Assembly (NCBI GenBank): GCA_943737045.1
Contig: CALSFV010000003.1
Span: forward strand, 744,001 to 808,000
Length of the DNA stretch: 64,000 nucleotides
Reading direction: 5' to 3'
Source of the DNA: Parapristionchus giblindavisi
Lineage: Eukaryota; Nematoda; Chromadorea; Rhabditida; Diplogasteridae
Made by a program: the position numbers and the translations under genes. The notes under the pieces are model-generated. The model was not told the origin of the DNA, made no database searches, and was given only the letters and a program-made list of their open reading frames with translations. This document shows, piece after piece, positions 30,601 to 45,792 of the stretch. The stretch's first letter is position 1. Every line of letters begins with the position of its first letter.

Positions 30601-31022
30601 GCTATGCTGTACAGGTAAAATTGCGAACTTTCAGGAGCTAATTCGAGCGGGAAATGGCCATACCTGTGGCCGTTTCTCACTTTTTCGTGAATGTGGTTGC
30701 TGGTGAGACTGGACATGCTCTACTATTTGATATAGCTCAATATTTTCATAAATATTTTTATTGTAAATCCGAGATATGGTTATAGAGATATATATATATA
30801 GAGAGAAGAGGAGGAGGAGGAGGAGGAGGGGAATCGCTCTTTACTCACATACACAAAAGACACATACACACCTCCCCTACCGCCGCGACGGCGACCAACG
30901 TCACCTAACCCGTCTAGCCTACGCCGAATACTGAATTTATACTTTAAAATTTCCCTGATCGCATTTTAAATTGATTATTTTTTTCTCGTGAAAATAGAAA
31001 AAAATAGGCCGAAATTGCCAGT
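27636..31022 (+). repeat. Two copies of a 1,695-bp dimeric higher-order repeat
   Basis: Units of 843 and 852 bp alternate (27636, 28479, 29331, 30174). The first unit of each dimer lacks the TAGCTCAAGA segment after CCTGATAAT (at about 27895, 29590 and again 31283) and shares other private changes, so the repeating block is the dimer rather than the monomer. Confidence 0.85.
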
Positions 31023-34000
31023 GTGACTGTTTCAACGTTGCGTGCGCTCTCTAAAACTGTGTTCACTAAATTCGTCATACCAAATTACATATTTGTGGCT
31101 GAAAAAAGTATGCGATTTGATCCAGGCTCAAGCAAGTTACGGTCTAGACTATCTATGCATGGGGATAGGGAAAGGGAGAGGGTGCGAGAGGGAGGCGTAC
31201 TCTATCCATTGCGTCTCTGTACGACCAGAGCGAATCGGCGTATCTTTATTCATACGTTTACAATTTAATTTGACACCTGATAATGGACAAGCTGAACTCA
31301 TATAAAGTCACAACCGCTCATTTGTAACGCTAAATCGACAGATAACGCGGCAATCGTTACAATTCGCACTTAAATCACCACAACTTGCTTCAAACTTATC
31401 CGTTCGAGCTGCGGAAGTGCGCGTCGACGCCTCGCAACGTCCGCTATGCTGTACAGGTAAAATTGCGAACTTTCAGGAGCTAATTCGAGCGGGAAATGGC
31501 CATACCTGTGGCCGTTTCTCACTTTTTCGTGAATGTGGTTGCTGGTGAGACTGGACATGCTCTACTATTTGATATAGCTCAATATTTTCATAAATATTTT
31601 TATTGTAAATCCGAGATATGGTTATAGAGATATATATATAGAGAGAGAAGAAGAGGAGGAGGAGGAGGAGGGGAATCGCTCTTTACTCACATACACAAAA
31701 GACACATACACACCTCCCCTACCGCCGCGACGGCGACCAACGTCACCTAACCCGTCTAGCCTACGAGGAATACTGAATTTATACTTTAAAATTTCCCTGA
31801 TCGCATGTTAAATTGATTTTTTTCTCGTGAAAATTGAAAAAAATAGGCCAAAATTGCCAGTGTGACTGTTTCAGCGTTGCGTGCGCTCTCTAAAACTGTG
31901 TTCACTAAATTCGTCATACCAAATTACATATTTGTGGCTGAAAAAAGTATGCGATTTGATCCAGGCTCAAGCAAGTTACGGTCTAGACTATCTATGCATG
32001 GGGATAGGGAAAGGGAGAGGGTGCGAGAGGGAGGCGTACTCTATCCATTGCGTCTCTGTACGACCAGAGCGAATCGGCGTATCTTTATTCATACGTTTAC
32101 AATTTAATTTGACACCTGATAATTAGCTCAAGACAAGCTGAACTCATATAAAGTCACAACCGCTCATTTGTAACGCTAAATCGACAGATAACGCGGCAAT
32201 CGTTACAATTCGCACTTAAATCACCACAACTTGCTTCAAACTTATCCGTTCGAGCTGCGGAAGCGCGCGTCGACGCCTCGCAACGTCCGCTATGCTGTAC
32301 AGGTAAAATTGCGAATTTTCAGGAGCTAATTCGAGCGGGAAATGGCCATACCTGTGGCCGTTTCTCACTTTTTCGTGACGTGGTTGCTGGTGAGACTGGG
32401 CATGCTCTACTATTTGATATAGCTCAATATTTTCATAAATATTTTTATTGTAAATCCGAGATATGGTTATAGAGATATAGAGAGAGAGAGAGAAGAGGAG
32501 GAGGAGGAGGAGGAGGGGAATCGCTCTTTACTCACATACACAAAAGACACATACACACCTCCCCTACCGCCGCGACGGCGACCAACGCCACCTATCCCCC
32601 GTCTAGCCTACACCGAATACTGAATTTATACTTTAAAATTTCCCTGATCGCATGTTAAATTGATTTTTTTCTCGTGAAAATTGAAAAAAATAGGCCAAAA
32701 TTGCCAGTGTGACTGTTTCAGCGTTGCGTGCGCTCTCTAAAACTGTGTTAACTAAATTCGTCATACCAAATTACATATTTGTGGCTGAAAACAGTATGCG
32801 ATTTGATCCAGGCTCAAGCAAGTTACGGTCTAGACTATCTATGCATGGGGATAGGGAAAGGGAGAGGGTGCGAGAGGGAGGCGTACTCTATCCATTGCGT
32901 CTCTGTACGACCAGAGCGAATCGCCGTATCTTTATTCATACGTTTACAATTTAATTTGACACCTGATAATTAGCTCAAGACAAGCTGAACTCATATAAAG
33001 TCACAACCGCTCATTTGTAACGCTAAATCGACAGATAACGCGGCAATCGTTACAATTCGCACTTAAATCACCACAACTTGCTTCAAACTTATCCGTTCGA
33101 GCTGCGGAAGCGCGCGTCGACGCCTCGCAACGTCCGCTATGCTGTACAGGTAAAATTGCGAACTTTCAGGAGCTAATTCGAGCGGGAAATGGCCATACCT
33201 GTGGCCGTTTCTCACTTTTTCGTGAATGTGGTTGCTGGTGAGACTGGACATGCTCTACTATTTGATATAGCTCAATATTTTCTTAAATATTTTTATTGTA
33301 AATCCGAGATATGGTTATAGAGATATATATATAGAGAGAGAAGAAGAGGAGGAGGAGGAGGAGGGGAATCGCTCTTTACTCACATACACAAAAGACACAT
33401 ACACACCTCCCCTACCGCCGCGACGGCGACCAACGTCACCTAACCCGTCTAGCCTACGCCGAATACTGAATTTATACTTTAAAATTTCCCTGATCGCATG
33501 TTAAATTGATTTTTTTCTCGTGAAAATTGAAAAAAATAGGCCAAAATTGCCAGTGTGACTGTTTCAGCGTTGCGTGCGCTCTCTAAAACTGTGTTCACTA
33601 AATTCGTCATACCAAATTACATATTTGTGGCTGAAAAAAGTATGCGATTTGATCCAGGCTCAAGCAAGTTACGGTCTAGACTATCTATGCATGGGGATAG
33701 GGAAAGGGAGAGGGTGCGAGAGGGAGGCGTACTCTATCCATTGCGTCTCTGTACGACCAGAGCGAATCGGCGTATCTTTATTCATACGTTTACAATTTAA
33801 TTTGACACCTGATAATTAGCTCAAGACAAGCTGAACTCATATAAAGTCACAACCGCTCATTTGTAACGCTAAATCGACAGATAACGCGGCAATCGTTACA
33901 ATTCGCACTTAAATCACCACAACTTGCTTCAAACTTATCCGTTCGAGCTGCGGAAGCGCGCGTCGACGCCTCGCAACGTCCGCTATGCTGTACAGGTAAA

Positions 34001-35247
34001 ATTGCGAATTTTCAGGAGCTAATTCGAGCGGGAAATGGCCATACCTGTGGCCGTTTCTCACTTTTTCGTGACGTGGTTGCTGGTGAGACTGGGCATGCTC
34101 TACTATTTGATATAGCTCAATATTTTCATAAATATTTTTATTGTAAATCCGAGATATGGTTATAGAGATATAGAGAGAGAGAGAGAAGAGGAGGAGGAGG
34201 AGGAGGAGGGGAATCGCTCTTTACTCACATACACAAAAGACACATACACACCTCCCCTACCGCCGCGACGGCGACCAACGCCACCTATCCCCCGTCTAGC
34301 CTACACCGAATACTGAATTTATACTTTAAAATTTCCCTGATCGCATGTTAAATTGATTTTTTTCTCGTGAAAATTGAAAAAAATAGGCCAAAATTGCCAG
34401 TGTGACTGTTTCAGCGTTGCGTGCGCTCTCTAAAACTGTGTTAACTAAATTCGTCATACCAAATTACATATTTGTGGCTGAAAACAGTATGCGATTTGAT
34501 CCAGGCTCAAGCAAGTTACGGTCTAGACTATCTATGCATGGGGATAGGGAAAGGGAGAGGGTGCGAGAGGGAGGCGTACTCTATCCATTGCGTCTCTGTA
34601 CGACCAGAGCGAATCGCCGTATCTTTATTCATACGTTTACAATTTAATTTGACACCTGATAATTAGCTCAAGACAAGCTGAACTCATATAAAGTCACAAC
34701 CGCTCATTTGTAACGCTAAATCGACAGATAACGCGGCAATCGTTACAATTCGCACTTAAATCACCACAACTTGCTTCAAACTTATCCGTTCGAGCTGCGG
34801 AAGCGCGCGTCGACGCCTCGCAACGTCCGCTATGCTGTACAGGTAAAATTGCGAACTTTCAGGAGCTAATTCGAGCGGGAAATGGCCATACCTGTGGCCG
34901 TTTCTCACTTTTTCGTGAATGTGGTTGCTGGTGAGACTGGACATGCTCTACTATTTGATATAGCTCAATATTTTCTTAAATATTTTTATTGTAAATCCGA
35001 GATATGGTTATAGAGATATATATATAGAGAGAGAAGAAGAGGAGGAGGAGGAGGAGGGGAATCGCTCTTTACTCACATACACAAAAGACACATACACACC
35101 TCCCCTACCGCCGCGACGGCGACCAACGTCACCTAACCCGTCTAGCCTACGCCGAATACTGAATTTATACTTTAAAATTTCCCTGATCGCATGTTAAATT
35201 GATTTTTTTCTCGTGAAAATTGAAAAAAATAGGCCAAAATTGCCAGT

Positions 35248-38200
35248 GTGACTGTTTCAGCGTTGCGTGCGCTCTCTAAAACTGTGTTCACTAAATTCGT
35301 CATACCAAATTACATATTTGTGGCTGAAAAAAGTATGCGATTTGATCCAGGCTCAAGCAAGTTACGGTCTAGACTATCTATGCATGGGGATAGGGAAAGG
35401 GAGAGGGTGCGAGAGGGAGGCGTACTCTATCCATTGCGTCTCTGTACGACCAGAGCGAATCGGCGTATCTTTATTCATACGTTTACAATTTAATTTGACA
35501 CCTGATAATTAGCTCAAGACAAGCTGAACTCATATAAAGTCACAACCGCTCATTTGTAACGCTAAATCGACAGATAACGCGGCAATCGTTACAATTCGCA
35601 CTTAAATCACCACAACTTGCTTCAAACTTATCCGTTCGAGCTGCGGAAGCGCGCGTCGACGCCTCGCAACGTCCGCTATGCTGTACAGGTAAAATTGCGA
35701 ATTTTCAGGAGCTAATTCGAGCGGGAAATGGCCATACCTGTGGCCGTTTCTCACTTTTTCGTGACGTGGTTGCTGGTGAGACTGGGCATGCTCTACTATT
35801 TGATATAGCTCAATATTTTCATAAATATTTTTATTGTAAATCCGAGATATGGTTATAGAGATATAGAGAGAGAGAGAGAAGAGGAGGAGGAGGAGGAGGA
35901 GGGGAATCGCTCTTCACTCACATACACAAAAGACACATACACACCTCCCCTACCGCCACGACGGCGACCAACGCCACCTATCCGCCCGTCTAGCCTACAC
36001 CGAATACTGAATTTATACTTTAAAATTTCCCTGATCGCATGTTAAATTGATTTTTTTCTCGTGAAAATTGAAAAAAATAGGCCAAAATTGCCAGTGTGAC
36101 TGTTTCAGCGTTGCGTGCGCTCTCTAAAACTGTGTTCACTAAATTCGTCATACCAAATTACATATTTGTGGCTGAAAAAAGTATGCGATTTGATCCAGGC
36201 TCAAGCAAGTTACGGTCTAGACTATCTATGCATGGGGATAGGGAAAGGGAGAGGGTGCGAGAGGGAGGCGTACTCTATCCATTGCGTCTCTGTACGACCA
36301 GAGCGAATCGGCGTATCTTTATTCATACGTTTACAATTTAATTTGACACCTGATAATTAGCTCAAGACAAGCTGAACTCATATAAAGTCACAACCGCTCA
36401 TTTGTAACGCTAAATCGACAGATAACGCGGCAATCGTTACAATTCGCACTTAAATCACCACAACTTGCTTCAAACTTATCCGTTCGAGCTGCGGAAGCGC
36501 GCGTCGACGCCTCGCAACGTCCGCTATGCTGTACAGGTAAAATTGCGAATTTTCAGGAGCTAATTCGAGCGGGAAATGGCCATACCTGTGGCCGTTTCTC
36601 ACTTTTTCGTGACGTGGTTGCTGGTGAGACTGGGCATGCTCTACTATTTGATATAGCTCAATATTTTCATAAATATTTTTATTGTAAATCCGAGATATGG
36701 TTATAGAGATATAGAGAGAGAGAGAGAAGAGGAGGAGGAGGAGGAGGAGGGGAATCGCTCTTCACTCACATACACAAAAGACACATACACACCTCCCCTA
36801 CCGCCACGACGGCGACCAACGCCACCTATCCGCCCGTCTAGCCTACACCGAATACTGAATTTATACTTTAAAATTTCCCTGATCGCATGTTAAATTGATT
36901 TTTTTCTCGTGAAAATTGAAAAAAATAGGCCAAAATTGCCAGTGTGACTGTTTCAGCGTTGCGTGCGCTCTCTAAAACTGTGTTAACTAAATTCGTCATA
37001 CCAAATTACATATTTGTGGCTGAAAACAGTATGCGATTTGATCCAGGCTCAAGCAAGTTACGGTCTAGACTATCTATGCATGGGGATAGGGAAAGGGAGA
37101 GGGTGCGAGAGGGAGGCGTACTCTATCCATTGCGTCTCTGTACGACCAGAGCGAATCGCCGTATCTTTATTCATACGTTTACAATTTAATTTAACACCTG
37201 ATAATTAGCTCAAGACAAGCTGAACTCATATAAAGTCACAACCGCTCATTTGTAACGCTAAATCGACAGATAACGCGGCAATCGTTACAATTCGCACTTA
37301 AATCACCACAACTTGCTTCAAACTTATCCGTTCGAGCTGCGGAAGCGCGCGTCGACGCCTCGCAACGTCCGCTATGCTGTACAGGTAAAATTGCGATCTT
37401 TCAGGAGCTAATTCGAGCGGGAAATGGCCATACCTGTGGCCGTTTCTCACTTTTTCGTGAATGTGGTTGCTGGTGAGACTGGACATGCTCTACTATTTGA
37501 TATAGCTCAATATTTTCTTAAATATTTTTATTGTAAATCCGAGATATGGTTATAGAGATATATATAGAGAGAGAGAAGAAGAGGAGGAGGAGGAGGAGGG
37601 GAATCGCTCTTTACTCACATACACAAAAGACACATACACACCTCCCCTACCGCCGCGACGGCGACCAACGTCACCTAACCCGTCTAGCCTACGCCGAATA
37701 CTGAATTTATACTTTAAAATTTCCCTGATCGCATTTTAAATTGATTATTTTTTTCTCGTGAAAATAGAAAAAAATAGGCCAAAATTGCCAGTGTGACTGT
37801 TTCAACGTTGCGTGCGCTCTCTAAAACTGTGTTCACTAAATTCGTCATACCAAATTACATATTTGTGGCTGAAAAAAGTATGCGATTTGATCCAGGCTCA
37901 AGCAAGTTACGGTCTAGACTATCTATGCATGGGGATAGGGAAAGGGAGAGGGTGCGAGAGGGAGGCGTACTCTATCCATTGCGTCTCTGTACGACCAGAG
38001 CGAATCGGCGTATCTTTATTCATACGTTTACAATTTAATTTGACACCTGATAATTAGCTCAAGACAAGCTGAACTCATATAAAGTCACAACCGCTCATTT
38101 GTAACGCTAAATCGACAGATAACGCGGCAATCGTTACAATTCGCACTTAAATCACCACAACTTGCTTCAAACTTATCCGTTCGAGCTGCGGAAGCGCGCG

Positions 38201-41200
38201 TCGACGCCTCGCAACGTCCGCTATGCTGTACAGGTAAAATTGCGAATTTTCAGGAGCTAATTCGAGCGGGAAATGGCCATACCTGTGGCCGTTTCTCACT
38301 TTTTCGTGACGTGGTTGCTGGTGAGACTGGGCATGCTCTACTATTTGATATAGCTCAATATTTTCATAAATATTTTTATTGTAAATCCGAGATATGGTTA
38401 TAGAGATATAGAGAGAGAGAGAGAAGAGGAGGAGGAGGAGGAGGAGGGGAATCGCTCTTCACTCACATACACAAAAGACACATACACACCTCCCCTACCG
38501 CCACGACGGCGACCAACGCCACCTATCCGCCCGTCTAGCCTACACCGAATACTGAATTTATACTTTAAAATTTCCCTGATCGCATGTTAAATTGATTTTT
38601 TTCTCGTGAAAATTGAAAAAATAGGCCAAAATTGCCAGTGTGACTGTTTCAGCGTTGCGTGCGCTCTCTAAAACTGTGTTAACTAAATTCGTCATACCAA
38701 ATTACATATTTGTGGCTGAAAACAGTATGCGATTTGATCCAGGCTCAAGCAAGTTACGGTCTAGACTATCTATGCATGGGGATAGGGAAAGGGAGAGGGT
38801 GCGAGAGGGAGGCGTACTCTATCCATTGCGTCTCTGTACGACCAGAGCGAATCGCCGTATCTTTATTCATACGTTTACAATTTAATTTGACACCTGATAA
38901 TTAGCTCAAGACAAGCTGAACTCATATAAAGTCACAACCGCTCATTTGTAACGCTAAATCGACAGATAACGCGGCAATCGTTACAATTCGCACTTAAATC
39001 ACCACAACTTGCTTCAAACTTATCCGTTCGAGCTGCGGAAGCGCGCGTCGACGCCTCGCAACGTCCGCTATGCTGTACAGGTAAAATTGCGAACTTTCAG
39101 GAGCTAATTCGAGCGGGAAATGGCCATACCTGTGGCCGTTTCTCACTTTTTCGTGAATGTGGTTGCTGGTGAGACTGGACATGCTCTACTATTTGATATA
39201 GCTCAATATTTTCTTAAATATTTTTATTGTAAATCCGAGATATGGTTATAGAGATATATATATAGAGAGAGAAGAAGAGGAGGAGGAGGAGGAGGGGAAT
39301 CGCTCTTTACTCACATACACAAAAGACACATACACACCTCCCCTACCGCCGCGACGGCGACCAACGTCACCTAACCCGTCTAGCCTACGCCGAATACTGA
39401 ATTTATACTTTAAAATTTCCCTGATCGCATGTTAAATTGATTTTTTTCTCGTGAAAATTGAAAAAAATAGGCCAAAATTGCCAGTGTGACTGTTTCAGCG
39501 TTGCGTGCGCTCTCTAAAACTGTGTTCACTAAATTCGTCATACCAAATTACATATTTGTGGCTGAAAAAAGTATGCGATTTGATCCAGGCTCAAGCAAGT
39601 TACGGTCTAGACTATCTATGCATGGGGATAGGGAAAGGGAGAGGGTGCGAGAGGGAGGCGTACTCTATCCATTGCGTCTCTGTACGACCAGAGCGAATCG
39701 GCGTATCTTTATTCATACGTTTACAATTTAATTTGACACCTGATAATTAGCTCAAGACAAGCTGAACTCATATAAAGTCACAACCGCTCATTTGTAACGC
39801 TAAATCGACAGATAACGCGGCAATCGTTACAATTCGCACTTAAATCACCACAACTTGCTTCAAACTTATCCGTTCGAGCTGCGGAAGCGCGCGTCGACGC
39901 CTCGCAACGTCCGCTATGCTGTACAGGTAAAATTGCGAATTTTCAGGAGCTAATTCGAGCGGGAAATGGCCATACCTGTGGCCGTTTCTCACTTTTTCGT
40001 GACGTGGTTGCTGGTGAGACTGGGCATGCTCTACTATTTGATATAGCTCAATATTTTCATAAATATTTTTATTGTAAATCCGAGATATGGTTATAGAGAT
40101 ATAGAGAGAGAGAGAGAAGAGGAGGAGGAGGAGGAGGAGGGGAATCGCTCTTCACTCACATACACAAAAGACACATACACACCTCCCCTACCGCCACGAC
40201 GGCGACCAACGCCACCTATCCGCCCGTCTAGCCTACACCGAATACTGAATTTATACTTTAAAATTTCCCTGATCGCATGTTAAATTGATTTTTTTCTCGT
40301 GAAAATTGAAAAAAATAGGCCAAAATTGCCAGTGTGACTGTTTCAGCGTTGCGTGCGCTCTCTAAAACTGTGTTCACTAAATTCGTCATACCAAATTACA
40401 TATTTGTGGCTGAAAAAAGTATGCGATTTGATCCAGGCTCAAGCAAGTTACGGTCTAGACTATCTATGCATGGGGATAGGGAAAGGGAGAGGGTGCGAGA
40501 GGGAGGCGTACTCTATCCATTGCGTCTCTGTACGACCAGAGCGAATCGGCGTATCTTTATTCATACGTTTACAATTTAATTTGACACCTGATAATTAGCT
40601 CAAGACAAGCTGAACTCATATAAAGTCACAACCGCTCATTTGTAACGCTAAATCGACAGATAACGCGGCAATCGTTACAATTCGCACTTAAATCACCACA
40701 ACTTGCTTCAAACTTATCCGTTCGAGCTGCGGAAGCGCGCGTCGACGCCTCGCAACGTCCGCTATGCTGTACAGGTAAAATTGCGAATTTTCAGGAGCTA
40801 ATTCGAGCGGGAAATGGCCATACCTGTGGCCGTTTCTCACTTTTTCGTGACGTGGTTGCTGGTGAGACTGGGCATGCTCTACTATTTGATATAGCTCAAT
40901 ATTTTCATAAATATTTTTATTGTAAATCCGAGATATGGTTATAGAGATATAGAGAGAGAGAGAGAAGAGGAGGAGGAGGAGGAGGAGGGGAATCGCTCTT
41001 CACTCACATACACAAAAGACACATACACACCTCCCCTACCGCCACGACGGCGACCAACGCCACCTATCCGCCCGTCTAGCCTACACCGAATACTGAATTT
41101 ATACTTTAAAATTTCCCTGATCGCATGTTAAATTGATTTTTTTCTCGTGAAAATTGAAAAAAATAGGCCAAAATTGCCAGTGTGACTGTTTCAGCGTTGC

Positions 41201-43726
41201 GTGCGCTCTCTAAAACTGTGTTAACTAAATTCGTCATACCAAATTACATATTTGTGGCTGAAAACAGTATGCGATTTGATCCAGGCTCAAGCAAGTTACG
41301 GTCTAGACTATCTATGCATGGGGATAGGGAAAGGGAGAGGGTGCGAGAGGGAGGCGTACTCTATCCATTGCGTCTCTGTACGACCAGAGCGAATCGCCGT
41401 ATCTTTATTCATACGTTTACAATTTAATTTAACACCTGATAATTAGCTCAAGACAAGCTGAACTCATATAAAGTCACAACCGCTCATTTGTAACGCTAAA
41501 TCGACAGATAACGCGGCAATCGTTACAATTCGCACTTAAATCACCACAACTTGCTTCAAACTTATCCGTTCGAGCTGCGGAAGCGCGCGTCGACGCCTCG
41601 CAACGTCCGCTATGCTGTACAGGTAAAATTGCGATCTTTCAGGAGCTAATTCGAGCGGGAAATGGCCATACCTGTGGCCGTTTCTCACTTTTTCGTGAAT
41701 GTGGTTGCTGGTGAGACTGGACATGCTCTACTATTTGATATAGCTCAATATTTTCTTAAATATTTTTATTGTAAATCCGAGATATGGTTATAGAGATATA
41801 TATAGAGAGAGAGAAGAAGAGGAGGAGGAGGAGGAGGGGAATCGCTCTTTACTCACATACACAAAAGACACATACACACCTCCCCTACCGCCGCGACGGC
41901 GACCAACGTCACCTAACCCGTCTAGCCTACGCCGAATACTGAATTTATACTTTAAAATTTCCCTGATCGCATTTTAAATTGATTATTTTTTTCTCGTGAA
42001 AATAGAAAAAAATAGGCCAAAATTGCCAGTGTGACTGTTTCAACGTTGCGTGCGCTCTCTAAAACTGTGTTCACTAAATTCGTCATACCAAATTACATAT
42101 TTGTGGCTGAAAAAAGTATGCGATTTGATCCAGGCTCAAGCAAGTTACGGTCTAGACTATCTATGCATGGGGATAGGGAAAGGGAGAGGGTGCGAGAGGG
42201 AGGCGTACTCTATCCATTGCGTCTCTGTACGACCAGAGCGAATCGGCGTATCTTTATTCATACGTTTACAATTTAATTTGACACCTGATAATTAGCTCAA
42301 GACAAGCTGAACTCATATAAAGTCACAACCGCTCATTTGTAACGCTAAATCGACAGATAACGCGGCAATCGTTACAATTCGCACTTAAATCACCACAACT
42401 TGCTTCAAACTTATCCGTTCGAGCTGCGGAAGCGCGCGTCGACGCCTCGCAACGTCCGCTATGCTGTACAGGTAAAATTGCGAATTTTCAGGAGCTAATT
42501 CGAGCGGGAAATGGCCATACCTGTGGCCGTTTCTCACTTTTTCGTGACGTGGTTGCTGGTGAGACTGGGCATGCTCTACTATTTGATATAGCTCAATATT
42601 TTCATAAATATTTTTATTGTAAATCCGAGATATGGTTATAGAGATATAGAGAGAGAGAGAGAAGAGGAGGAGGAGGAGGAGGAGGGGAATCGCTCTTCAC
42701 TCACATACACAAAAGACACATACACACCTCCCCTACCGCCACGACGGCGACCAACGCCACCTATCCGCCCGTCTAGCCTACACCGAATACTGAATTTATA
42801 CTTTAAAATTTCCCTGATCGCATGTTAAATTGATTTTTTTCTCGTGAAAATTGAAAAAATAGGCCAAAATTGCCAGTGTGACTGTTTCAGCGTTGCGTGC
42901 GCTCTCTAAAACTGTGTTAACTAAATTCGTCATACCAAATTACATATTTGTGGCTGAAAACAGTATGCGATTTGATCCAGGCTCAAGCAAGTTACGGTCT
43001 AGACTATCTATGCATGGGGATAGGGAAAGGGAGAGGGTGCGAGAGGGAGGCGTACTCTATCCATTGCGTCTCTGTACGACCAGAGCGAATCGCCGTATCT
43101 TTATTCATACGTTTACAATTTAATTTAACACCTGATAATTAGCTCAAGACAAGCTGAACTCATATAAAGTCACAACCGCTCATTTGTAACGCTAAATCGA
43201 CAGATAACGCGGCAATCGTTACAATTCGCACTTAAATCACCACAACTTGCTTCAAACTTATCCGTTCGAGCTGCGGAAGCGCGCGTCGACGCCTCGCAAC
43301 GTCCGCTATGCTGTACAGGTAAAATTGCGAACTTTCAGGAGCTAATTCGAGCGGGAAATGGCCATACCTGTGGCCGTTTCTCACTTTTTCGTGAATGTGG
43401 TTGCTGGTGAGACTGGACATGCTCTACTATTTGATATAGCTCAATATTTTCTTAAATATTTTTATTGTAAATCCGAGATATGGTTATAGAGATATATATA
43501 GAGAGAGAGAAGAAGAGGAGGAGGAGGAGGAGGGGAATCGCTCTTTACTCACATACACAAAAGACACATACACACCTCCCCTACCGCCGCGACGGCGACC
43601 AACGTCACCTAACCCGTCTAGCCTACGCCGAATACTGAATTTATACTTTAAAATTTCCCTGATCGCATTTTAAATTGATTATTTTTTTCTCGTGAAAATA
43701 GAAAAAAATAGGCCAAAATTGCCAGT
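35248..43726 (+). repeat. Two copies of a 4,238-bp pentameric higher-order repeat
   Basis: Units at 35248, 36096, 36944, 37793 and 38640 recur at 39486, 40334, 41182, 42031 and 42878, each offset by exactly 4,238 bp. The private variant GCGATCTTTC at 37393 recurs at 41631, also 4,238 bp away. The two blocks look almost identical, so the duplication is recent. Confidence 0.85.
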
Positions 43727-45357
43727 GTGACTGTTTCAACGTTGCGTGCGCTCTCTAAAACTGTGTTCACTAAATTCGTCATACCAAATTACATATTTGT
43801 GGCTGAAAAAAGTATGCGATTTGATCCAGGCTCAAGCAAGTTACGGTCTAGACTATCTATGCATGGGGATAGGGAAAGGGAGAGGGTGCGAGAGGGAGGC
43901 GTACTCTATCCATTGCGTCTCTGTACGACCAGAGCGAATCGGCGTATCTTTATTCATACGTTTACAATTTAATTTGACACCTGATAATTAGCTCAAGACA
44001 AGCTGAACTCATATAAAGTCACAACCGCTCATTTGTAACGCTAAATCGACAGATAACGCGGCAATCGTTACAATTCGCACTTAAATCACCACAACTTGCT
44101 TCAAACTTATCCGTTCGAGCTGCGGAAGCGCGCGTCGACGCCTCGCAACGTCCGCTATGCTGTACAGGTAAAATTGCGAATTTTCAGGAGCTAATTCGAG
44201 CGGGAAATGGCCATACCTGTGGCCGTTTCTCACTTTTTCGTGACGTGGTTGCTGGTGAGACTGGGCATGCTCTACTATTTGATATAGCTCAATATTTTCA
44301 TAAATATTTTTATTGTAAATCCGAGATATGGTTATAGAGATATAGAGAGAGAGAGAGAAGAGGAGGAGGAGGAGGAGGAGGGGAATCGCTCTTCACTCAC
44401 ATACACAAAAGACACATACACACCTCCCCTACCGCCACGACGGCGACCAACGCCACCTATCCGCCCGTCTAGCCTACACCGAATACTGAATTTATACTTT
44501 AAAATTTCCCTGATCGCATGTTAAATTGATTTTTTTCTCGTGAAAATTGAAAAAATAGGCCAAAATTGCCAGTGTGACTGTTTCAGCGTTGCGTGCGCTC
44601 TCTAAAACTGTGTTAACTAAATTCGTCATACCAAATTACATATTTGTGGCTGAAAACAGTATGCGATTTGATCCAGGCTCAAGCAAGTTACGGTCTAGAC
44701 TATCTATGCATGGGGATAGGGAAAGGGAGAGGGTGCGAGAGGGAGGCGTACTCTATCCATTGCGTCTCTGTACGACCAGAGCGAATCGCCGTATCTTTAT
44801 TCATACGTTTACAATTTAATTTAACACCTGATAATTAGCTCAAGACAAGCTGAACTCATATAAAGTCACAACCGCTCATTTGTAACGCTAAATCGACAGA
44901 TAACGCGGCAATCGTTACAATTCGCACTTAAATCACCACAACTTGCTTCAAACTTATCCGTTCGAGCTGCGGAAGCGCGCGTCGACGCCTCGCAACGTCC
45001 GCTATGCTGTACAGGTAAAATTGCGAACTTTCAGGAGCTAATTCGAGCGGGAAATGGCCATACCTGTGGCCGTTTCTCACTTTTTCGTGAATGTGGTTGC
45101 TGGTGAGACTGGACATGCTCTACTATTTGATATAGCTCAATATTTTCTTAAATATTTTTATTGTAAATCCGAGATATGGTTATAGAGATATATATAGAGA
45201 GAGAGAAGAAGAGGAGGAGGAGGAGGAGGGGAATCGCTCTTTACTCACATACACAAAAGACACATACACACCTCCCCTACCGCCGCGACGGCGACCAACG
45301 TCACCTAACCCGTCTAGCCTACGCCGAATACTGAATTTATACTTTAAAATTTCCCTG

Positions 45358-45374
45358 CCGCCGTACCAAATCTT
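45358..45374 (+). repeat. Harbinger left terminal inverted repeat (17 bp)
   Basis: CCGCCGTACCAAATCTT, directly after the CTG target copy at 45355-45357. The match to the right end stops after 17 bp. Confidence 0.95.
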
Positions 45375-45792
45375 CAAAAATTCCCGTTGTAAAGAGCTAC
45401 TTTTTTGATCCTAAAACAGCCGAAATCTGAGAGAAGGGGGGAAGAAAGGAAAAGAGCGAAGGGAAGTGAAGAGAGGACAGAGAAAAAAGATTGAAGAAAA
45501 AAGTAGCCGGATAGTAATAGGCGACTAATTTAATGTCTCTGTGCACTCTCCAAATCCCATTAACTCTAGTACTTTTTCTAACTACCCCTCAAATTTCGGC
45601 TGTTAACCAAAAAGTGCCTTTACAAAAAGGAACTAATTGACCTATGATGTCAAGAATGACACACCGCACAGCTTTTATACTGTAATTTTTTTCGTCCTTT
45701 TTTCAATCTCGTAAAGTATCGTTTTAAATTGTTGTTATAAAGCATTTGTTGAATTCCCTCGTGTAAATTGTTCTTGTATTTAGGAGTACTTC

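Larger units (their letters stand above)
25140..45357 (+). repeat. ~848-bp satellite array, left block
   Basis: Head-to-tail units. Taking GTGACTGTTTCA(A/G)CGTTGCG as a phase mark, units begin near 25934, 26784, 27636, 28479, 29331, 30174, 31023, 31862, 32709, 33555, 34402, 35248, 36096, 36944, 37793, 38640, 39486, 40334, 41182, 42031, 42878, 43727 and 44574 (spacing 839-852 bp), preceded by a partial, more divergent unit from 25140. Each unit holds a GC-richer segment (GCGCGCGTCGACGCCTCGC), a GGCCATACCTGTGGCC dyad, an (GA)n(GGA)n polypurine tract and an AT-rich end. There is no convincing gene: the 81- and 62-residue frames overlap on both strands and are lost in some copies. The block is cut by the Harbinger element at 45358. 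Confidence 0.98.

Noticed and set aside
25140..45357. Satellite as 5S rDNA, spliced-leader or histone gene repeat
   Set aside because: The ~850-bp period is suggestive, but I find no 5S internal control region, no SL-type exon with Sm site and no histone frame in the unit.
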